The translations under genes were made by a program, and so were the position numbers. A DNA stretch of 14,519 nucleotides from Candidatus Saccharibacteria bacterium UBA6039 (GTDB lineage Bacteria; Patescibacteriota; Saccharimonadia; Saccharimonadales; Saccharimonadaceae): contig DIZB01000015.1 of NCBI GenBank assembly GCA_002427805.1, positions 1,159 to 15,677 of the forward strand, written 5' to 3'. Below are positions 6,636-13,293 of this stretch, piece by piece (the stretch's first letter is position 1; each line of letters starts with the position of its first letter). The notes under the pieces are model-generated. The model ran no database searches, was not told the DNA's origin, and was given only the letters and a program-made list of their open reading frames with translations.

Positions 6636-6907
6636 TACGCCACCTCTTCTTTCAACTCAATCGCACCGCGTGATTTCTCAACGATAGTCTCAAGTTTAAA
6701 GGCTTTACGCTTTGACACAGGACGAGTCTCGACGATGGTAACTTTGTCACCAACTTTAGCGTCATTGTTCTCGTCATGTGCGGCGTATTTGCGGCTGACA
6801 GTGTACTGCTTGCCATAAATAGGATGCGTTTCACGACTAGTAACAGTGACGGTGATTGTTTTATTTGCGACATCTGATGTCACAATACCGGTCAATGTCT
6901 TGGCCAT
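6635..6907 (-). CDS. rpsQ: 30S ribosomal protein uS17
   Basis: 16S rRNA-binding OB-fold protein, 90 residues. The start is placed at the ATG 6905-6907 (MAKTLTGIVTSDVANKTITV), one base after the rpmC stop; the longer frame to 6952 only reads through rpmC. The family marks are TSRETHPIYGKQYTVSRKY and AKVGDKVTIVETRPVSKRK. The C-terminal acidic-basic tail (GAIELKEEVA) is short. Confidence 0.96.
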   Translation of the reverse strand: MAKTLTGIVTSDVANKTITVTVTSRETHPIYGKQYTVSRKYAAHDENNDAKVGDKVTIVETRPVSKRKAFKLETIVEKSRGAIELKEEVA

Positions 6908-6908
6908 A

Positions 6909-7148
6909 TTATTTAGTCTCCTTTTGCGCGATTTCATATGCCCTGATAGCAAAGTGAAGTCGTGCGATTTCTTTACGTGTCACAGTGATAACCCGAGGGT
7001 TTGTGAGCTCTCCGGCAGCATTACCGCGACGTGCCTGCAATAGGTCATCGTTCTTCGTGATAAGATCGGCGCGTAATTGCTCGATCGTTTTCACTTCGGT
7101 TGCTTTCTTAGTAGTAGGCTTTGCCTTGGTTGTTTTCTTGTCAGCCAT
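6909..7148 (-). CDS. rpmC: 50S ribosomal protein uL29
   Basis: Small helical-hairpin protein at the polypeptide exit tunnel, a docking site for SRP and trigger factor. It has 79 residues; the L29 core begins near residue 20 (VKTIEQLRADLITKNDDLLQARRGNAAGELTNPRVITVTRKEIARL), after a Lys/Thr-rich N-terminal extension (KKTTKAKPTTKKATE). The helical core length matches the family. It starts 2 nt after the rplP stop. Confidence 0.94.
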   Translation of the reverse strand: MADKKTTKAKPTTKKATEVKTIEQLRADLITKNDDLLQARRGNAAGELTNPRVITVTRKEIARLHFAIRAYEIAQKETK

Positions 7149-7150
7149 GA

Positions 7151-7564
7151 TTATGCCTGCTCTCTCATGATGAACTTAGTCTTAATTGGAAGCTTGTGTG
7201 ACGCAAGACGCATTGCTTCGCGAGCAACAGCCTCATCGACACCCTTCATTTCAAACAGGACAGTACCTGGCTTGACCTTCGCAACGAAGAACTCAGGATT
7301 ACCTTTACCGCTACCCATTTTTACATCCTGTGGTTTACGAGTTACAGGTGTGTGAGGGAAGATACGGATCCAGATCTTACCACCACGCTTGATATGACGA
7401 GTCATAGCCTGTCGTGATGCCTCGATTTGGCGGCTTGTAATACGTTCGTTGCCCTGTGACTGCAGGCCGTAATCACCAAAAGCGATGTACTGGCCGCGAG
7501 TTGCGATGCCATCGTTCTTACCTTTACGTACTTTTCGGTACTTGGTTTTCTTAGGTAGTAACAT
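7151..7564 (-). CDS. rplP: 50S ribosomal protein uL16
   Basis: Large-subunit protein that helps position A-site tRNA and is needed for late 50S assembly; 137 residues, normal length. It starts MLLPKKTKYRKVRKG and ends LRLASHKLPIKTKF-like (here MRLASHKLPIKTKFIMREQA). The loop that reaches toward the peptidyl transferase centre reads VKMGSGKGNPEF (81-92); the position that is Arg81 in E. coli L16 (the hydroxylated residue) appears as Lys82 here. Gap to rpsC is 2 nt. Confidence 0.97.
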   Translation of the reverse strand: MLLPKKTKYRKVRKGKNDGIATRGQYIAFGDYGLQSQGNERITSRQIEASRQAMTRHIKRGGKIWIRIFPHTPVTRKPQDVKMGSGKGNPEFFVAKVKPGTVLFEMKGVDEAVAREAMRLASHKLPIKTKFIMREQA

Positions 7565-7566
7565 AA

Positions 7567-8199
7567 CTAAACCCTCTCACCTTTGTAGATCCATACCTTA
7601 ACGCCAATGATGCCGACGCCAGGAGCGTTTGCACGAGCAGTGTGAAAGTCCACATCAGCACGCAGTGTGTGTAGTGGAACAGATCCTTCAATTACTTTTT
7701 CACGACGAGCCATTTCAGCGTTGTTAAGACGACCGGCTACTTGGATACGAATACCCTTTGCACCAGCCGCCATCGTGTTCTGTGCAGCCATTTTCATCGC
7801 ACGACGGAAGTTACCACGGCGCTCAAGTTGACGAGCAATGTTCTCTGCGACAAGCTTTGCAGCAAGTTCAGGACGCTTTACTTCTTCAATGTTGAGGCGT
7901 ACTGGTAGGCTAGCGATCTTTTCGACTGCAGCTTTTAGCTCTGTAACGCCTGTACCACCACGTCCGATCACAACACCAGCTTTTGCTGTGTGAATCGTAA
8001 TAGTGATAAGGTTTGCAGAACGCTCAATTTCAATACGGTTAATCGTTGGACGACTTTCGAATCGCTTCTCAATGAGTTCGCGAATCAGAATGTCTTCTTT
8101 AAGCCACTTTGCGTATTCACGCTTAGGAGCGAACCAACGAGAGTCCCAGTTCTTGTGAACTTGAAGACGGAAGCTAATTGGATTTACTTTTTGTCCCAT
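7567..8199 (-). CDS. rpsC: 30S ribosomal protein uS3
   Basis: 30S head protein at the mRNA entry channel, with a helicase-like role together with S4 and S5. It has 210 residues: N-terminal MGQKVNPISFRLQVHKNWDSRWF, a KH-type RNA-binding domain with the GRGG loop at 79-82 (AGVVIGRGGTGV), and the C-terminal S3 domain containing GIRIQVAGRLNNAEMARRE and GVIGVKVWIYKGE-like residues. The start is one base after the rplV stop (TAATATG). Confidence 0.97.
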   Translation of the reverse strand: MGQKVNPISFRLQVHKNWDSRWFAPKREYAKWLKEDILIRELIEKRFESRPTINRIEIERSANLITITIHTAKAGVVIGRGGTGVTELKAAVEKIASLPVRLNIEEVKRPELAAKLVAENIARQLERRGNFRRAMKMAAQNTMAAGAKGIRIQVAGRLNNAEMARREKVIEGSVPLHTLRADVDFHTARANAPGVGIIGVKVWIYKGERV

Positions 8200-8200
8200 A

Positions 8201-8602
8201 TTATTTCTCCTCTGCTTTCACGTCAGCTTTTGCAGCGACTGGCTTCTTTTTCGGCTTTACATCACCTGTTACTTCAACAAGGATATTAGTCGATTTCTTT
8301 TGGAAAGGAAGTGCGCGGCCACGGCTTGCAGGTTTAAATCGCTTGAGGCGACCGGCTGCAGTGACTGAAAGCATTGAGATAACAAGTGTCTTGCTATCAA
8401 GTCCGTGAGTATTCACGGCGTTAGCTTCAGCACTTTTAATTGCCTTAATGACAGGAAGTGCTGCACGCTTCGGTGTGTGTGAAAGGATAACAAGCGCATC
8501 AGCAACAGAGCGACGACGAACGAGGCTTGCAACGAGAGACACCTTACGAGGAGTCAAATCGACACCTTTTGCGTATGACCTAACAGTTAATTGATCAGCC
8601 AT
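8201..8602 (-). CDS. rplV: 50S ribosomal protein uL22
   Basis: Exit-tunnel protein whose long beta-hairpin lines the tunnel constriction; 133 residues. The core starts VRSYAKGVDLTPRKVSLVASLVR, then HTPKRAALPVIKAIKSAEANA, and the hairpin ends RLKRFKPASRGRALPFQKKSTNI. A Lys/Ala/Glu-rich tail of about 20 residues (GDVKPKKKPVAAKADVKAEEK region) extends beyond the usual end. ATG overlaps the rpsS stop by one base. Confidence 0.96.
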   Translation of the reverse strand: MADQLTVRSYAKGVDLTPRKVSLVASLVRRRSVADALVILSHTPKRAALPVIKAIKSAEANAVNTHGLDSKTLVISMLSVTAAGRLKRFKPASRGRALPFQKKSTNILVEVTGDVKPKKKPVAAKADVKAEEK

Positions 8603-8868
8603 TACTTCTTATCCTTTCCACCATGCTTGCGGAACTTACGAGTTGGGCTAAACTCACCGAGTTTGTGGCCAACCATATTTTCCGAAACAAGTACTGGTAC
8701 GTGTACTTTGCCGTTATGAACAGCAATCGTACGGCCAACCATATCAGGACTAATCGTGCTGGCACGAGCCCACGTCTTGATGATAGTTCGGTCGTCTGAT
8801 GACAAGGCCGCCACTTTTTTAGCGAGCTTGAAATCAACAAATGGTCCTTTTTTTAGTGAACGACTCAT
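8602..8868 (-). CDS. rpsS: 30S ribosomal protein uS19
   Basis: 30S head protein contacting S13 and the A-site tRNA region; 88 residues. Highly conserved: MSRSLKKGPFVDFKLAKKV at the start, then WARASTISPDMVGRTIAVHN, and NMVGHKLGEFSPTRKFRKHG near the C-terminus. The reading in the neighbouring frame (8595-8840) is a shadow. Gap to rplB is 2 nt. Confidence 0.98.
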   Translation of the reverse strand: MSRSLKKGPFVDFKLAKKVAALSSDDRTIIKTWARASTISPDMVGRTIAVHNGKVHVPVLVSENMVGHKLGEFSPTRKFRKHGGKDKK

Positions 8869-8870
8869 AG

Positions 8871-9710
8871 TTACTTCTTCCTCTTCGCATCATGGCGAGT
8901 CTTAACAATCAACTTACTGACATCTTTACGACGACGAGTACGGTATCCAAGGGTTAATTGACCCCATGGAGTCTTTGGCGTACGGCCCACACCGTGAGCA
9001 CCACCGTCACCACCACCATGCGGGTGATCAACAGCGTTCATCGCAATACCACGTACTGAAGGGCGAATACCCTTGCGACGATTACGACCAGCAGAACCGA
9101 TCTTAACGTTTTGGTGCTGGACGTTGCCAACGACACCAATGGCAGCTGTTGCCTCCAAACGGAAACGACGAACTTCGCCCGATGGCAGACGCACTTGTGC
9201 GTAATCACCTTCTTTGGCCATAAGCTGTGCTTTTGTTCCGGCGCTTCGCACCATCTGAGCACCCTTACCGGCAGTAATTTCGATCGCGTAGATCTGAGTA
9301 CCAACTGGGATTCGAGAAAGTGGCATACGGTTTGAGCTTTCAATAGGAGCATCTTCGCCGCTAACGATCACTTTACCCTTTTGCATCGATGTATCAGCGA
9401 GGATGTAGTGATATAGACCGAACTGATCCTTCACACGTGCAATACGCGCGCTGCGGTTTGGATCGTATTCGATTTCTTCAACAGTTACTGTGAGCCCTGG
9501 AGCGAGCTTGTGGTTCATCAAACGGTGATGACGCTTTACACCACCACCACGGTGACGGACTGTAATGCGACCAGTGTTGTTTCGTCCAGCATTTTGCTTC
9601 TTACTCTTAAGAAGGCTCTTCAGTGGTTTACGAGTCGTAATCTCACTGTAGTCTTCAGTTGTCATACCACGACGAGCTGGAGTTGTTGGGTTATATAGTT
9701 TAATAGCCAT
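8871..9710 (-). CDS. rplB: 50S ribosomal protein uL2
   Basis: The largest conserved 23S rRNA-binding protein, required for subunit association and peptidyl transfer; 279 residues. RNA-binding SH3-like and OB parts run from about 40 to 200 (GRITVRHRGGGVKRHHR at 48-64). The functionally important segment reads DHPHGGGDGGAHGVGRTPKT (228-247), with His229 at the position shown to matter in E. coli. The basic C-terminus (RKDVSKLIVKTRHDAKRKK) is typical. ATG overlaps the rplW stop by one base. Confidence 0.98.
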   Translation of the reverse strand: MAIKLYNPTTPARRGMTTEDYSEITTRKPLKSLLKSKKQNAGRNNTGRITVRHRGGGVKRHHRLMNHKLAPGLTVTVEEIEYDPNRSARIARVKDQFGLYHYILADTSMQKGKVIVSGEDAPIESSNRMPLSRIPVGTQIYAIEITAGKGAQMVRSAGTKAQLMAKEGDYAQVRLPSGEVRRFRLEATAAIGVVGNVQHQNVKIGSAGRNRRKGIRPSVRGIAMNAVDHPHGGGDGGAHGVGRTPKTPWGQLTLGYRTRRRKDVSKLIVKTRHDAKRKK

Positions 9711-10027
9711 TACTTCTTCTCCTCCACTGCAGGTACTTCATCAAAGACTGTAATGCTGTCACCCTTAGCGAGTGTCACATAGGCCTTCTTTGCGTCCTTA
9801 CGGTGTGTTGTCTTTGGCTGAGAACGTTTGTTACTTGAGTAACGAACGGCTTTACCAGTTTGAACAAGCGTCTTGATGTTAATAACAGTCACGTTGAACT
9901 GTGCTTCAATAGCGGCAGAAATCTGCTGCTTGTTGGCAGTTGTTGGAGCGTTAAAAACATAAACGTTGTTTTGTGACTGAGCATACGCTTTTTCAGTAGC
10001 ACGGGGGATTAATACGAGGTTAGTCAT
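9710..10027 (-). CDS. rplW: 50S ribosomal protein uL23
   Basis: Exit-tunnel protein that docks trigger factor and SRP; 105 residues. The start is placed at the ATG 10025-10027 (MTNLVLIPRATEKAYAQSQN) since it is 2 nt after the rplD stop and has GGAG 8 nt upstream; the longer frame to 10054 lies in rplD. Family marks are YVFNAPTTANKQQISAAIEAQFNVTVINIKTL and the loop TGKAVRYSSNKRSQPKTTHRKDAKKAYVTL. Confidence 0.96.
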   Translation of the reverse strand: MTNLVLIPRATEKAYAQSQNNVYVFNAPTTANKQQISAAIEAQFNVTVINIKTLVQTGKAVRYSSNKRSQPKTTHRKDAKKAYVTLAKGDSITVFDEVPAVEEKK

Positions 10028-10029
10028 GA

Positions 10030-10650
10030 TTATTTCTCCTCCTTTGTAAGCCACTTTTTAATCACAGCGATAGAGCCAGCGTTAAGTACAATCGCATCAG
10101 CATTCAGAATGTGGTAGACGCTCAGGTAGTTAGCGCGGATAAGTAGCAAGTTCTGAATGTTATTGGTTGCACGAAGTAGCTGTGGTGTTTTCTCATCAAC
10201 GACGAGAAGCACACGGCGCTCTAGTTTGTTGTCAGTCATAAACTTAACAGCGTCACTGGTTTTACCAGTCGTTGTAAAGTCTAAGATATGAATTTTCTTC
10301 GCTTGTGATGCAAGTGTCAGTGCCTGACGAAGCGCAACACGCTTACTGGTTGTAGAGACACGCTTCTTGTAGTTCTCGTTTCCACGAGGACCGAAGACGA
10401 TACCACCACCACGCCAGATTGGGTTTCGGCTTGAACCAAAACGTGCACGTCCTGTACCCTTTTGGGCCCATGGCTTTTTACCACCACCACTTACTTCACC
10501 ACGTTGCTTCGTGGTCGCAGTTGCGAGGCGGGCATTCGCAAGGTATGAGTCATACGCAAGCTTTAGTAGCTCGTGGTTTGGAACTTCCACGGCGAAGATT
10601 TCTTTTGGAAGCGCAGTCTTGGTAGCAGCTGGTTTAGTAGTTTCAGCCAT
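10030..10650 (-). CDS. rplD: 50S ribosomal protein uL4
   Basis: Large-subunit assembly protein with a long loop lining the exit tunnel; in E. coli L4 represses its own S10 operon through the leader. It has 206 residues. The tunnel loop is clear: EVSGGGKKPWAQKGTGRARFGSSRNPIWRGGG, continuing VFGPRGNENY. The globular part includes KRVALRQALTLASQAKKIHILDF and a C-terminal NADAIVLNAGSIAVIKKWL. ATG overlaps the rplC stop (TAATG). A structured leader lies ahead of rplC, so L4-type autoregulation is possible here but unproven. Confidence 0.97.
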   Translation of the reverse strand: MAETTKPAATKTALPKEIFAVEVPNHELLKLAYDSYLANARLATATTKQRGEVSGGGKKPWAQKGTGRARFGSSRNPIWRGGGIVFGPRGNENYKKRVSTTSKRVALRQALTLASQAKKIHILDFTTTGKTSDAVKFMTDNKLERRVLLVVDEKTPQLLRATNNIQNLLLIRANYLSVYHILNADAIVLNAGSIAVIKKWLTKEEK

Positions 10651-11264
10651 TATGCTTTTCCTCCGATTACGATCAGGCCTTTTTTAGGACCAGGTACTGC
10701 ACCACGAAGACCAATCAGATTGTGAATAGGGTCAACATAAGCAACAACAAGGTTTTTGACCGTTACTTGGTCGTGACCCATACGTCCTGCCATGCGCTTT
10801 CCCTTAAACACCTTCTGTGGGTACATAGACCCGATAGATCCCGGCTTACGGACGTTTCCGTTACCACCGTGTGTGCTTCGACTAGTATTAAAGTTGTGAC
10901 GTTTTACAGTACCTGCAAAACCTTTACCTTTACTCGTACCGGTGGCATCAACGATGTCACCAAGTGCGAAGGTTGTCACGTCAAACGTGCTCCCTACCAC
11001 GAGGCCTTCTGGTAGGTCTGTTACACGAATCTCCCGAATATGTTTCGGGGTCACTTCGGCTGTCTTTACGTGACCAGCCACGGCCTTGCTCAGGTTCTTA
11101 CCCTCACCATATGCCATCTGTACTGCAGTGTAACCATCGGTTTCGATAGTCTTTACCTGAGTCACAGTCACAGGGCCAGCTTGAATAAGCGTCACAGGAA
11201 TTGCAACACCACTTTCGCTGATGATTTGGGTCATACCAATTTTGGTACCGAGAAGTGCTTTCAT
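10650..11264 (-). CDS. rplC: 50S ribosomal protein uL3
   Basis: 23S rRNA-binding assembly initiator, 204 residues, and the first gene of the large operon here. It starts MKALLGTKIGMTQI; the long internal extension that reaches the peptidyl transferase centre contains THGGNGNVRKPGSIGSMYPQ (131-150) and KVFKGKRMAGRMG (151-163). The residue after GSIG, Gln150 and methylated by PrmB in E. coli, is Ser146 here. GGGAG and AAAGGG lie upstream of the ATG. It is usual for rpsJ to be directly upstream; here a surface-protein locus occupies that place. Confidence 0.98.
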   Translation of the reverse strand: MKALLGTKIGMTQIISESGVAIPVTLIQAGPVTVTQVKTIETDGYTAVQMAYGEGKNLSKAVAGHVKTAEVTPKHIREIRVTDLPEGLVVGSTFDVTTFALGDIVDATGTSKGKGFAGTVKRHNFNTSRSTHGGNGNVRKPGSIGSMYPQKVFKGKRMAGRMGHDQVTVKNLVVAYVDPIHNLIGLRGAVPGPKKGLIVIGGKA

Positions 11265-11285
11265 AGCCCTTTTGCTCCCACTTAA

Positions 11286-11341
11286 AATTCTTGGTGCAAG
11301 GGGGTTTCTACGGATGTAGACCTACCAATTCACCAAGAATT
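11286..11341 (-). ncRNA. Structured leader RNA of the rplC operon (candidate r-protein cis element)
   Basis: On the minus strand, 22-77 nt upstream of the rplC ATG, an 11-bp perfect outer stem AATTCTTGGTG (11341-11331) pairs with CACCAAGAATT (11296-11286). Inside it a second arm forms: GGT/ACC, a purine-rich internal loop (AGG opposite AA), TCTAC/GTAGA and an ATCC tetraloop. This compound stem with an asymmetric purine internal loop resembles ribosomal-protein leader elements in general. A short U-run (TTTT) follows, so attenuation is possible. Structure is by eye; the ligand is unknown. Confidence 0.6.
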
Positions 11342-11372
11342 ATTTATTATTTTCGTAATAAGTTACCAACTA

Positions 11373-11401
11373 ACACTATCACACTATCTGTTAGCAGTCA
11401 A
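11373..11401 (-). promoter_or_regulatory. Promoter of the rplC-to-secY operon
   Basis: On the minus strand: TTGACT (11401-11396), 17-bp spacer ending in an extended TGA, then TAGTGT (11378-11373). The -35 is strong, the -10 hexamer weak (3 of 6) but helped by the TGn element. The -10 lies in a tandem GATAGTGT repeat. It sits just past the end of the upstream helical-protein gene and would start the transcript about 25 nt before the leader hairpin. Confidence 0.5.
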
Positions 11402-11418
11402 GATTATAGAGAAGGATA

Positions 11419-12183
11419 TTAGCCTTTTGTCGTACTTATAAAAGCGCTGTATTTTGAAGTAAACAGGGTATCAAGCGCATCAAGCTGTGTTATTGAGACA
11501 TCCTTTTGTGATTGTAGCGAACTATATGCCGCCTGAACTGCAGTTTTGGCAGCGTTAAACCCGCTTGAATCTTGCTTGGAATTTGCATCAACAAGCGACT
11601 TCCAGGCATCGCGGTAGCCATCGACAGCTTTTTGTAGGGATGATTTGATATTATTTGCTTCTTCGCCCACTTTAGCGGCACTGAGAAGTGAGCTAGTCCT
11701 GTTCCAGAGGTCGTATGTATCGCTCAGGCCATTGCTGGTACTACCCTTAGGGAGTAATGCTGAAAGGACTATTTCGTCCGTAATGTATGAATATATAGCA
11801 GCGGAGCTCGTCCCTATATCCACTAGTTGGCTATGTGCTTTCTCACACGTGTTATGGATAGGCAAAACATCGTAGTATATTGTCGATCGCTGATCACGGC
11901 AAATTGTATCTGCTAGTGTCTTTACCTGGCTCACGTAGGCTTGAAGTTTTATGACCTTTTGATCATTTGGCACGTCAGTACTTGCGATAACGCCATTTAT
12001 ACCAGTCGTGAACGTCACGAGATTTGCAGATGCAGTCGTTATTGACGTTTTCGCGTTATTATCTGCGGCAGAAACAATGCCAAACTTTAGGACGATACCT
12101 GCGCAGGCAACAATAATAATACCAATCACTAGGATCGTCGTTTTTTGCCTACTCATCCGACGTTTTTTTTGATAACGCATCAT
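11419..12183 (-). CDS. Membrane-anchored or secreted helical protein, family not recognised
   Basis: 254 residues if begun at the ATG 12181-12183, which overlaps the stop of the metalloprotease gene as ATGA and has GAGG just upstream; a second ATG follows immediately and would give better spacing. Residues 1-14 are strongly basic (QKKRRMSRQK), about 15-38 form a hydrophobic segment, and VSA-AD near 38-41 could be a signal peptidase site, so it is either anchored with its body outside or secreted. The rest is predominantly Ala/Ser/Lys/Gln helix with no catalytic motif. Two cysteines, Cys95 and Cys113, may form a disulfide. The overlap implies co-translation with the DUF3152 protein, so it may be a partner or substrate; that is inference. 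Confidence 0.85.
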   Translation of the reverse strand: MMRYQKKRRMSRQKTTILVIGIIIVACAGIVLKFGIVSAADNNAKTSITTASANLVTFTTGINGVIASTDVPNDQKVIKLQAYVSQVKTLADTICRDQRSTIYYDVLPIHNTCEKAHSQLVDIGTSSAAIYSYITDEIVLSALLPKGSTSNGLSDTYDLWNRTSSLLSAAKVGEEANNIKSSLQKAVDGYRDAWKSLVDANSKQDSSGFNAAKTAVQAAYSSLQSQKDVSITQLDALDTLFTSKYSAFISTTKG

Positions 12184-12893
12184 AACCTCGTACTCCATAA
12201 CTCACTATCAAGCGGCCACGGATTAACCTTACAACCTTCTAGATCTATAGATTGTTGTTGCATAATTGGCGCAAGTTGCCCTGGGCCGCTACAGTGTAAG
12301 TGATTATGACCAAGCCAGTGACCTGTTTCATGATTGACGACCATATTTCGATAATCGCGCAAGTTGCCGCCACCGCCGTTCCATGAATCTGTTGCTGCAA
12401 GCCAACGATCCTGATTGATAATGATGGTATTACCTACCGTACAACTCCATGACGTACTACAGCCATTTGCGGAGAAAGATGTCATCTGTAAAGCCTCTGC
12501 CAGGTAAATAGTGAGGTTACCGCCACTTGCTACCTCATTAAACGTCAGATTGAGCCGGCTCCAACCCCTCGCGTCATTGAGTGTCTGGTTAACGAGTTGC
12601 CTGAATTCTGTCATATCAGCAGTTATATTGCCCTTGGTTGCGATTGAATATGTAAACGTGACATGTGGCTTCAGCCACGAAGGATCGCTAATAGATGGAG
12701 CGCCAATTTGCTGCATGCTATCTCCAAGGCTTAAAAGTGTATCTATTTGACATAGTGAACCGGTTGGATCACAGCTTGGGCTTGCTGCAGCCGAAAAAGG
12801 CGTGAGGATCGAGTATAGAGCGACAGTTGCAAGGATAACGCTACTAAACACTGTGCGCATGTGACGAAACGTATTCGTTTTTTGATTCCCCAT
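12180..12893 (-). CDS. Secreted DUF3152-type zinc metalloprotease (metzincin-like)
   Basis: 237 residues. Basic start, hydrophobic segment about 14-33 and an AAASP region near 35-39 make a signal peptide. The mature part has the metzincin zinc site HExxHxxGxxH as HETGHWLGHNH (188-198: His188, His192, His198 ligands, Glu189 catalytic) and a candidate Met-turn at Met211 (APIMQQQ). With TFTYSIAT, LNDARGW, IINQDRW, WNGGGGNLRDYRNMVVNHE, HCSGPGQLAPIMQQQ and GCKVNPWPL this matches the DUF3152 family, common in Actinobacteria and of undefined substrate. Six cysteines in pairs (41/48, 145/151, 201/221) suit disulfides outside the cell. The first ATG is chosen because the promoter would leave only a couple of bases of leader. 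Confidence 0.9.
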   Translation of the reverse strand: MGNQKTNTFRHMRTVFSSVILATVALYSILTPFSAAASPSCDPTGSLCQIDTLLSLGDSMQQIGAPSISDPSWLKPHVTFTYSIATKGNITADMTEFRQLVNQTLNDARGWSRLNLTFNEVASGGNLTIYLAEALQMTSFSANGCSTSWSCTVGNTIIINQDRWLAATDSWNGGGGNLRDYRNMVVNHETGHWLGHNHLHCSGPGQLAPIMQQQSIDLEGCKVNPWPLDSELWSTRL

Positions 12894-12901
12894 ATGCGAC
12901 T

Positions 12902-12930
12902 AGTATAGCAAGTCTGTTTCGATTTTTCAC
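12902..12930 (-). promoter_or_regulatory. Promoter of the metalloprotease unit, implying a leaderless mRNA
   Basis: On the minus strand: GTGAAA (12930-12925, 4 of 6), 17-bp spacer, extended TGC then TATACT (12907-12902). The expected start, about 12895-12896, is 2-3 nt before the ATG at 12893, and no Shine-Dalgarno is present. Confidence 0.6.
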
Positions 12931-12981
12931 ATTATGCTTGTGTTTATGCCCTACATTCGTCATACTTCTAACTATCATTAT

Positions 12982-12987
12982 AAGGAG
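12982..12987 (+). promoter_or_regulatory. Ribosome binding site of the small lysine-rich gene
   Basis: AAGGAG ends 5 nt before the ATG at 12993 and fixes that start. No convincing -35/-10 pair was found for this gene in 12901-12980. Confidence 0.7.
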
Positions 12988-12992
12988 CATCT

Positions 12993-13274
12993 ATGGCTAC
13001 TAAAAAGAAAGTATCAGTTAAGAAAAAACCAGTTGCAAACAAGAGAAAGCCTGCAGCTAAAAAGAAAGTTATTGCCCTTGCTGGCCTTATCGGTCCATCT
13101 CCAAAATATAAATCATTCAAACTAGGCAAGGATGGTAATTTTTTCAAAATGCGTATTACTAAACAGACAATTTATTGGTCAATTCTTCTTGCTGTTATTT
13201 TGTTTGTGCAGATCGTCGTCCTTACTACCCAACTTAACGTTTTAGAGATACTCGACATATTGTCTAGGCGATAA
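12993..13274 (+). CDS. Small lysine-rich single-pass membrane protein, function unknown
   Basis: 93 residues, start set by AAGGAG 5 nt upstream. Residues 1-26 are a basic tail with KKK clusters spaced by Ala, Val and Pro (KKKVSVKKKPVANKRKPAAK), similar in composition to histone H1-like tails. Residues 27-57 are a mixed linker with LIGPSPKYKSFKLG. Residues about 58-80 are one transmembrane helix (IYWSILLAVILFVQIVVL), followed by a short tail ending SRR. By the positive-inside rule the basic tail is in the cytoplasm and could bind nucleic acid, rRNA or membrane phospholipid; this is inference. It ends at the terminator shared with rpsJ. Family not recognised. Confidence 0.8.
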   Translation: MATKKKVSVKKKPVANKRKPAAKKKVIALAGLIGPSPKYKSFKLGKDGNFFKMRITKQTIYWSILLAVILFVQIVVLTTQLNVLEILDILSRR

Positions 13275-13293
13275 GGCTAAATAAAGTGTATAT

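Noticed and set aside
8595..8840. Second frame overlapping rpsS
   Set aside because: rpsS is unmistakable in its own frame; the other frame has no family features.
11403..11408. TATAAT on the minus strand near the end of the helical gene as another operon promoter
   Set aside because: No acceptable -35 at 16-18 bp upstream; the TTGACT-led promoter just downstream is better.
11412..11426. AAGG/CCTT inverted repeat at the end of the helical gene as a terminator
   Set aside because: Only 4 bp, includes the stop codon and is not followed by a U-run.
12934..13125. Plus-strand frame of 63 codons overlapping the lysine-rich gene
   Set aside because: Shifted frame through an A-rich tail; the 12993 frame has the AAGGAG site and a clear transmembrane helix.
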